A stretch of 64,000 nucleotides of DNA, from positions 186,001 through 250,000 of the forward strand of contig JAALGY010000017.1 of assembly GCA_032358165.1 (NCBI GenBank). The letters are read 5' to 3'. Within the stretch, counting starts at the first letter, position 1; every line of letters begins with the position of its first letter. Shown in pieces: positions 60,380-64,000 of the stretch. The notes beneath the pieces were generated by a model. That model made no database searches. It saw only the letters and a list, made by a program, of their open reading frames with translations, and had not been told where the DNA came from. This DNA comes from Diplosphaera chodatii (taxonomy: Eukaryota; Chlorophyta; Trebouxiophyceae; Prasiolales; Stichococcaceae). The translations under genes were made by a program, and so were the position numbers.

Positions 60380-63300
60380 TCAGTGACTCCATGCCACCGG
60401 CAGCCATCGGCCATGCTCCGACTGGAACTCCGTCTGCAGCTCCCCTATTGAACTGCTGCTGATGCGGGGGCACGCCGTGAGCTGCACGCTGGCGAGGCTG
60501 GCGATCCGCGGCAGGTGCTTCGCCAGCTGCGCCCCCTGCAGGCTGGTGGCGTGCCGCACACAGACCTCCCGCAGCCGCCGGCAGGCGCCAAAGGCTGCCA
60601 GCCCGTTGCCACGCAGCCCGTACACCGCACGTTCGAGACTGGACCCGCCGGCTACCTCCAGCCGCCGCAAATCAGGCAGTGCGCTGGCCGCCGCCGCCAG
60701 CTCATCATCTGTCAGCCGCCCGCTGCACGCCAGCGACAGCTCCTGCAGGCCCGTGTTCCGGTCAGCAGTGTCGCCGCCGCCGCTGCCGCCGCCGCTGCTC
60801 GAGCCACCGCCGCCGCAGCCCAGCAGCTGCAGCTGCAGCGGCTCTAGGGGGGCGCGCCTCAGGCTGCAGCTGAGCCACGACAGTCGCCATGCGCTTGCGG
60901 GCTTCGCCACAGTCGCCGCGGTGCCGAAGCGGTCAACTGAGAGGTGCAGGCTGGTGAGGCGCGTCAGCCGGCCAATAGCTGCCTCGGCGCCACACCCTGC
61001 AGTGGGTTTTGTTCCAGCTGTTGAACAACCTCTGCGATTGGAAGCCTTCCCCAGCCGGTTTGTTCTCACGTGGTGGCAATGCGGGCTATGAACTGGTGGC
61101 GGGTCCAATCGCATTGCTTACAGCCAGCAAAGTGATGGCTCGAAACTGGTGCAGATATCCTGATTATATCCTGCCCACAGTTGTACATCCTTGCAACGGC
61201 AGCCGTGCAGCCCCCTTAGAAACGCGGGCGCAGCCAGCGCTGGACTCATCTCAGAGCTCACCTGGGACCATGGCACCCTCGCACAACCGCAGCCGACGCA
61301 GCGGCAAATGTGCCGCCGCCAGCGCAGCCAGCCAGCCGCCAGTCAGGCCATCATATTGACCTGCAGGTGCAGCGGCTGCAGGATGTCAGGCACCTATGGC
61401 CTCACAAGTGAAGACGTGAAGACAGGCTAGTGATGTGCACCGAAGTTGGACAGAGCGTGCGGTTTTTGCATGCCTGCGAGCTCCAGGCTGGTCAGGTTTC
61501 GCAGTGCCGACAGCCCAGCCAGCTGCGCATCGGTGAACGTGGATGGGTCCCTCAGCTGCAGCTCCCGCAGCCGCGTCAGCTGACTGATGGTGCTGACTGC
61601 GTCCGTTCCCTCGTCTCTGTTGCCGTATGTCAGGCTCGTCAGGCCCGACAGCGCTGCCAGATGAGCCACGTCTGTCGGCGTCAGCTGCGATAGGATGCCC
61701 AATAATGTGCTCAGTTGCCAGGCTCATGCTGGACCGAGAACCAACTGGCTTAAGATCCTATCTTGTGCCTTCATGACTATCATACATAAACACTGCAGGG
61801 CCCCTTTGGAATAAATGCAGCTGCATAGTTGCATGTAGCCTGAGCACAAAGCGAGGACTGCCGGACTGCCCTTCCATCTCGGAGATCGCTGCTAGTGGGG
61901 GCCATGCCCGCAAGTCCGGTGTGCCTAGTCTGCTGAGCCCAGCAGCTTGCACAACAGGCAAGCCCAAGCAGCGACTACGAGCAGTGTGATGACCACAGCA
62001 TCTGGGGCGTGAGCTGGGTCGAGGCCTGCTGCGAGCTGCAAGGCGGCGATGCCACACCGCAAATAACACGGCAATGTCAACCAGTGCGAGTGGGGTGAGA
62101 ACCAGTGCGAGTAGGGTAGGGCAAGGGCGTTTTGTTTGTCCGCACATCAGTCTCCATGTCCAGGTCGGTGATGTCCAGGGCTCTGAGAGTCCCGGCGGCA
62201 GGGCGCAGCGCCGCCAGCAGCTCGCCGCCGGGCCTGCCGGCGACCAGGGCGCGCTGCAGCGAGACGTCCTCCACAGCCACCGCCGCCCCCAGGAGCTGCG
62301 GCAGCGCGCCGCCACCCCTGCACAACCAAGACCACATGTGATGACTACTGACCACACAAACTATGTGGGCGGCCACAACAATCCCAGCTGCGCCTGGGTT
62401 GAATAGCCGAGCAGCAATGCCGTGCTGCTGAGAGGCAGCACCCACAGCAGCATCGCAAGGCGCGATGTCGCACAGCAAAAGCAACCGACATGACGGGTGT
62501 GGCCATTAACCCCTCAGCACACTTTTGTCTGCGGGCACAACAGATGGCCTGCTGGTGCGCAGCATATGGCATGACGACTGCCCTGCCTAGAGTGTCGTCA
62601 CGTACATATTTGGAGGTCGGATACAAGTAGAAGTGGCTGACCAAGGGGTGTAAAGAGGGTTTGTCTAGGGTTTTGTCCTCTTTATACCCCTCGGTACTCA
62701 CCGCAGCAGGTGCAGCACGCGCAGGTGCCGTGCAACCTTTGCAAGCTGCGCAACGCCATCCTCTGTGATAAAACACGCAAAGAGCCGCAGCTCCCGCAGG
62801 GCAGTGCACGGCAGCAGCCCCGCAGGTAGCAGCCCTGCTGGACGCTCCAGCAGCGCCGCTGGAACACAGTCCTCGTGGTACCTGCAACACCGCCAATATC
62901 AACACGTTCCCATCTCTGCAAGGGTTCCGTACGCGGCCAGCGCCTCCACCCCGCACATGTCGAGAGGGGCAGCCAGCTGCGGTGTCATCAGGCAACACCA
63001 TCACGGTTGTTTGCAGCCTTCACTGGCTGTCGGGCATGACCAGTTGCTCTAATAAGCGGTGGCACCTGCGATGCATGCGCGGCAGCCAGGCCGCCAGCTG
63101 CAGCGCCGCCAGGCAGCGGGCGCCCTGCAGCGGCAGGTGGGCCAGCTGCGGCGGCAGGGGGCTGCGGACCTGCTCTCCTCGTGCATCAGGCGCATCGCAG
63201 AGTGACACCTGCACAGGAGCGTCGCAGCGCATCAGTCTTGCGATGTGAATCGTTCCATCACTGCGGCACAGCGAGTGCACAAGCAGCCCTTCAGGCCTTT

Positions 63301-64000
63301 GAGTGCCGACCAGCAAGCTGGTGGCCACACAGCAGCTGCCCGCGGTGACACATCCAGACGAGCGTTGTTGTGCAGTGGTGCTGAGCGGCTCACGGCTGCG
63401 GCACCCGGGCTGCCGAGGCCTGGAGGCCTCTGCGTCAAGGGTCGCTGCTGCAGTTTGCAGCAGGCCTGCAGACTGAGGCATGCACACACACTCCTGAACA
63501 CGGGATCGGTGCTGACCACGACATGTGCGCCGTGTATCCACCAGTCCAGTGGCTCCTCCCCTATCGTCACCGCCAGGCTTGTGAGGGACCGCAGCGTCGA
63601 CAGCTCCGACACCACGGCGAGCTGCAAAGCACATACACACAATCAACAGCAGTCGCACATGGTGCGTGCACTTACATGTACATGCGTGTGCAATTGATGC
63701 TTCCGGTGATGGTGCGCTCTGGTCAGCACCCTCCGATGGAAGACTGTGAAGGCAATCAGATGGTGTATGCCATGTCGATGTGTGCGTGCCAGCACAGCGG
63801 CATGCAGCACGGTATGTGGTTTCCGCCTGTTGCGCAGATGAGATGGGAAAGTGGTCGCAGAAGCGTCTGCAGCTGGAAGTGCCGCACCCACCGGAGTCCG
63901 TGTGGACGACTCATGCACGACCAGCGACTGCAAGTCTGGCAGCTGCGGCGCCAGCGCCACAATGCCCTCAGCAAACCCCAGGTCCAGGTGCGTAAGCAGC
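60380..64000 (-). CDS. F-box/LRR array copy 13 (type C), 5' end beyond the window
   Basis: Exons in transcript order: (>64000)-63892 [exon 4], 63621-63517, 63208-63066, 62881-62702, 62317-62146, 61684-61474, 61360-61262, 60996-60380. Exons 1-3 lie outside. Every complete exon has the expected length modulus. The exon 9 donor is GC (cgcag|GCATGC, 61473-61472), the only GC donor seen outside intron 4; phase and alignment support it, but GCATGC is a weak donor. Exon 7 is long (180 nt) and carries LLERPAGLLPAGLLP before ALRELRLFACFITEDG. Exon 6 starts VSLCDAPDARGE. Exon 11 has a Gly/Ser run after LLGC and ends GRWLPVAWSH. Copy 10 is the nearest relative. A hairpin lies just inside intron 7. Confidence 0.82.
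62644..62691. repeat. Inverted repeat beside the exon 7 donor of copy 13
   Basis: AGGGGTGTAAAGAGG (62644-62658) and CCTCTTTATACCCCT (62677-62691) are complementary at 14 of 15 positions, with an 18-nt loop. The near arm is 4 nt from the GT-donor hexamer (62696-62701). The transcript could fold over the start of intron 7. Confidence 0.75.

Noticed and set aside
107..64000. NLR- or Toll-type immune receptors as the identity of the LRR genes
   Set aside because: No P-loop, NB-ARC, TIR, signal peptide or transmembrane segment in the reconstructed proteins. Exon 1 has F-box sequence (LPTDVLSCIV with ALRSVCRSLR), so an intracellular FBXL-type protein fits better.
1..64000. CRISPR arrays, bacterial operons, rRNA or tRNA genes
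   Set aside because: No regularly spaced direct repeats, no Shine-Dalgarno-led polycistrons, and no tRNA cloverleaf or rRNA core sequence noticed. The gene structure is spliceosomal throughout.

Overview
The window is nuclear DNA of a eukaryote, most likely a chlorophyte green alga. The reasons are GC-rich, CTGCAG-rich sequence, short spliceosomal introns (about 100-550 nt, GT-AG with some GC-AG), plant/algal-type TTTAGGG repeats, and an ALG3 gene of ordinary eukaryotic type. TTTAGGG rather than TTTTAGGG argues weakly against Chlamydomonas itself. The species cannot be named from this sequence.

Almost all of the 64 kb is one array of thirteen paralogous genes coding for F-box/leucine-rich-repeat (FBXL-type) proteins of about 705-834 residues. 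I number them copies 1-13. Copies 1-3 lie on + (107-12836); copies 4-13 lie on - (13732-64000). Each complete copy has the same 11-exon plan. Exon 1 encodes the F-box. Exon 2 is 100 nt in every copy and encodes one LRR. Exons 3-10 are short LRR cassettes. Exon 11 (about 560-645 nt) encodes the C-terminal LRR block with LQEL-L-C, LPDLRRLEV and CRRLR-L motifs. Intron phases are the same from copy to copy (after exons 1-10: 1,2,1,0,0,2,2,0,1,1), and this check was used to fix exon boundaries. Copies 3, 4, 6, 7, 8, 9, 11 and 12 are in frame throughout. Copy 2 has a one-nucleotide frame conflict. Copy 10 has a frameshift and a lost splice donor. Copy 5 is a remnant. Copies 1 and 13 run off the window. 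Exon 6 comes in three forms: A (copies 2, 4, 9), B (3, 6, 7) and C (8, 10, 11, 12, 13).

Two unrelated genes interrupt the array. ALG3 (31621-34747, +) is the ER alpha-1,3-mannosyltransferase of N-glycan precursor assembly; its eight exons add up to one open frame of 468 codons. A small intronless four-helix membrane protein gene (19911-20387, -) sits inside copy 5, between a truncated F-box exon and surviving 3' exons, where exons 2-9 should be.

Other structure: a 274-bp MITE-like element with 18-bp perfect inverted ends and internal telomere-type repeats (30832-31105); a composite upstream element about 130-250 bp (once about 650 bp) before the F-box start codon of most copies; a solo copy of that upstream region without a gene (13270-13480); and expanded in-frame minisatellites in copies 1 and 8. 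By family knowledge the array proteins should act as substrate receptors of SCF-type ubiquitin ligases. Their substrates cannot be read from the sequence.
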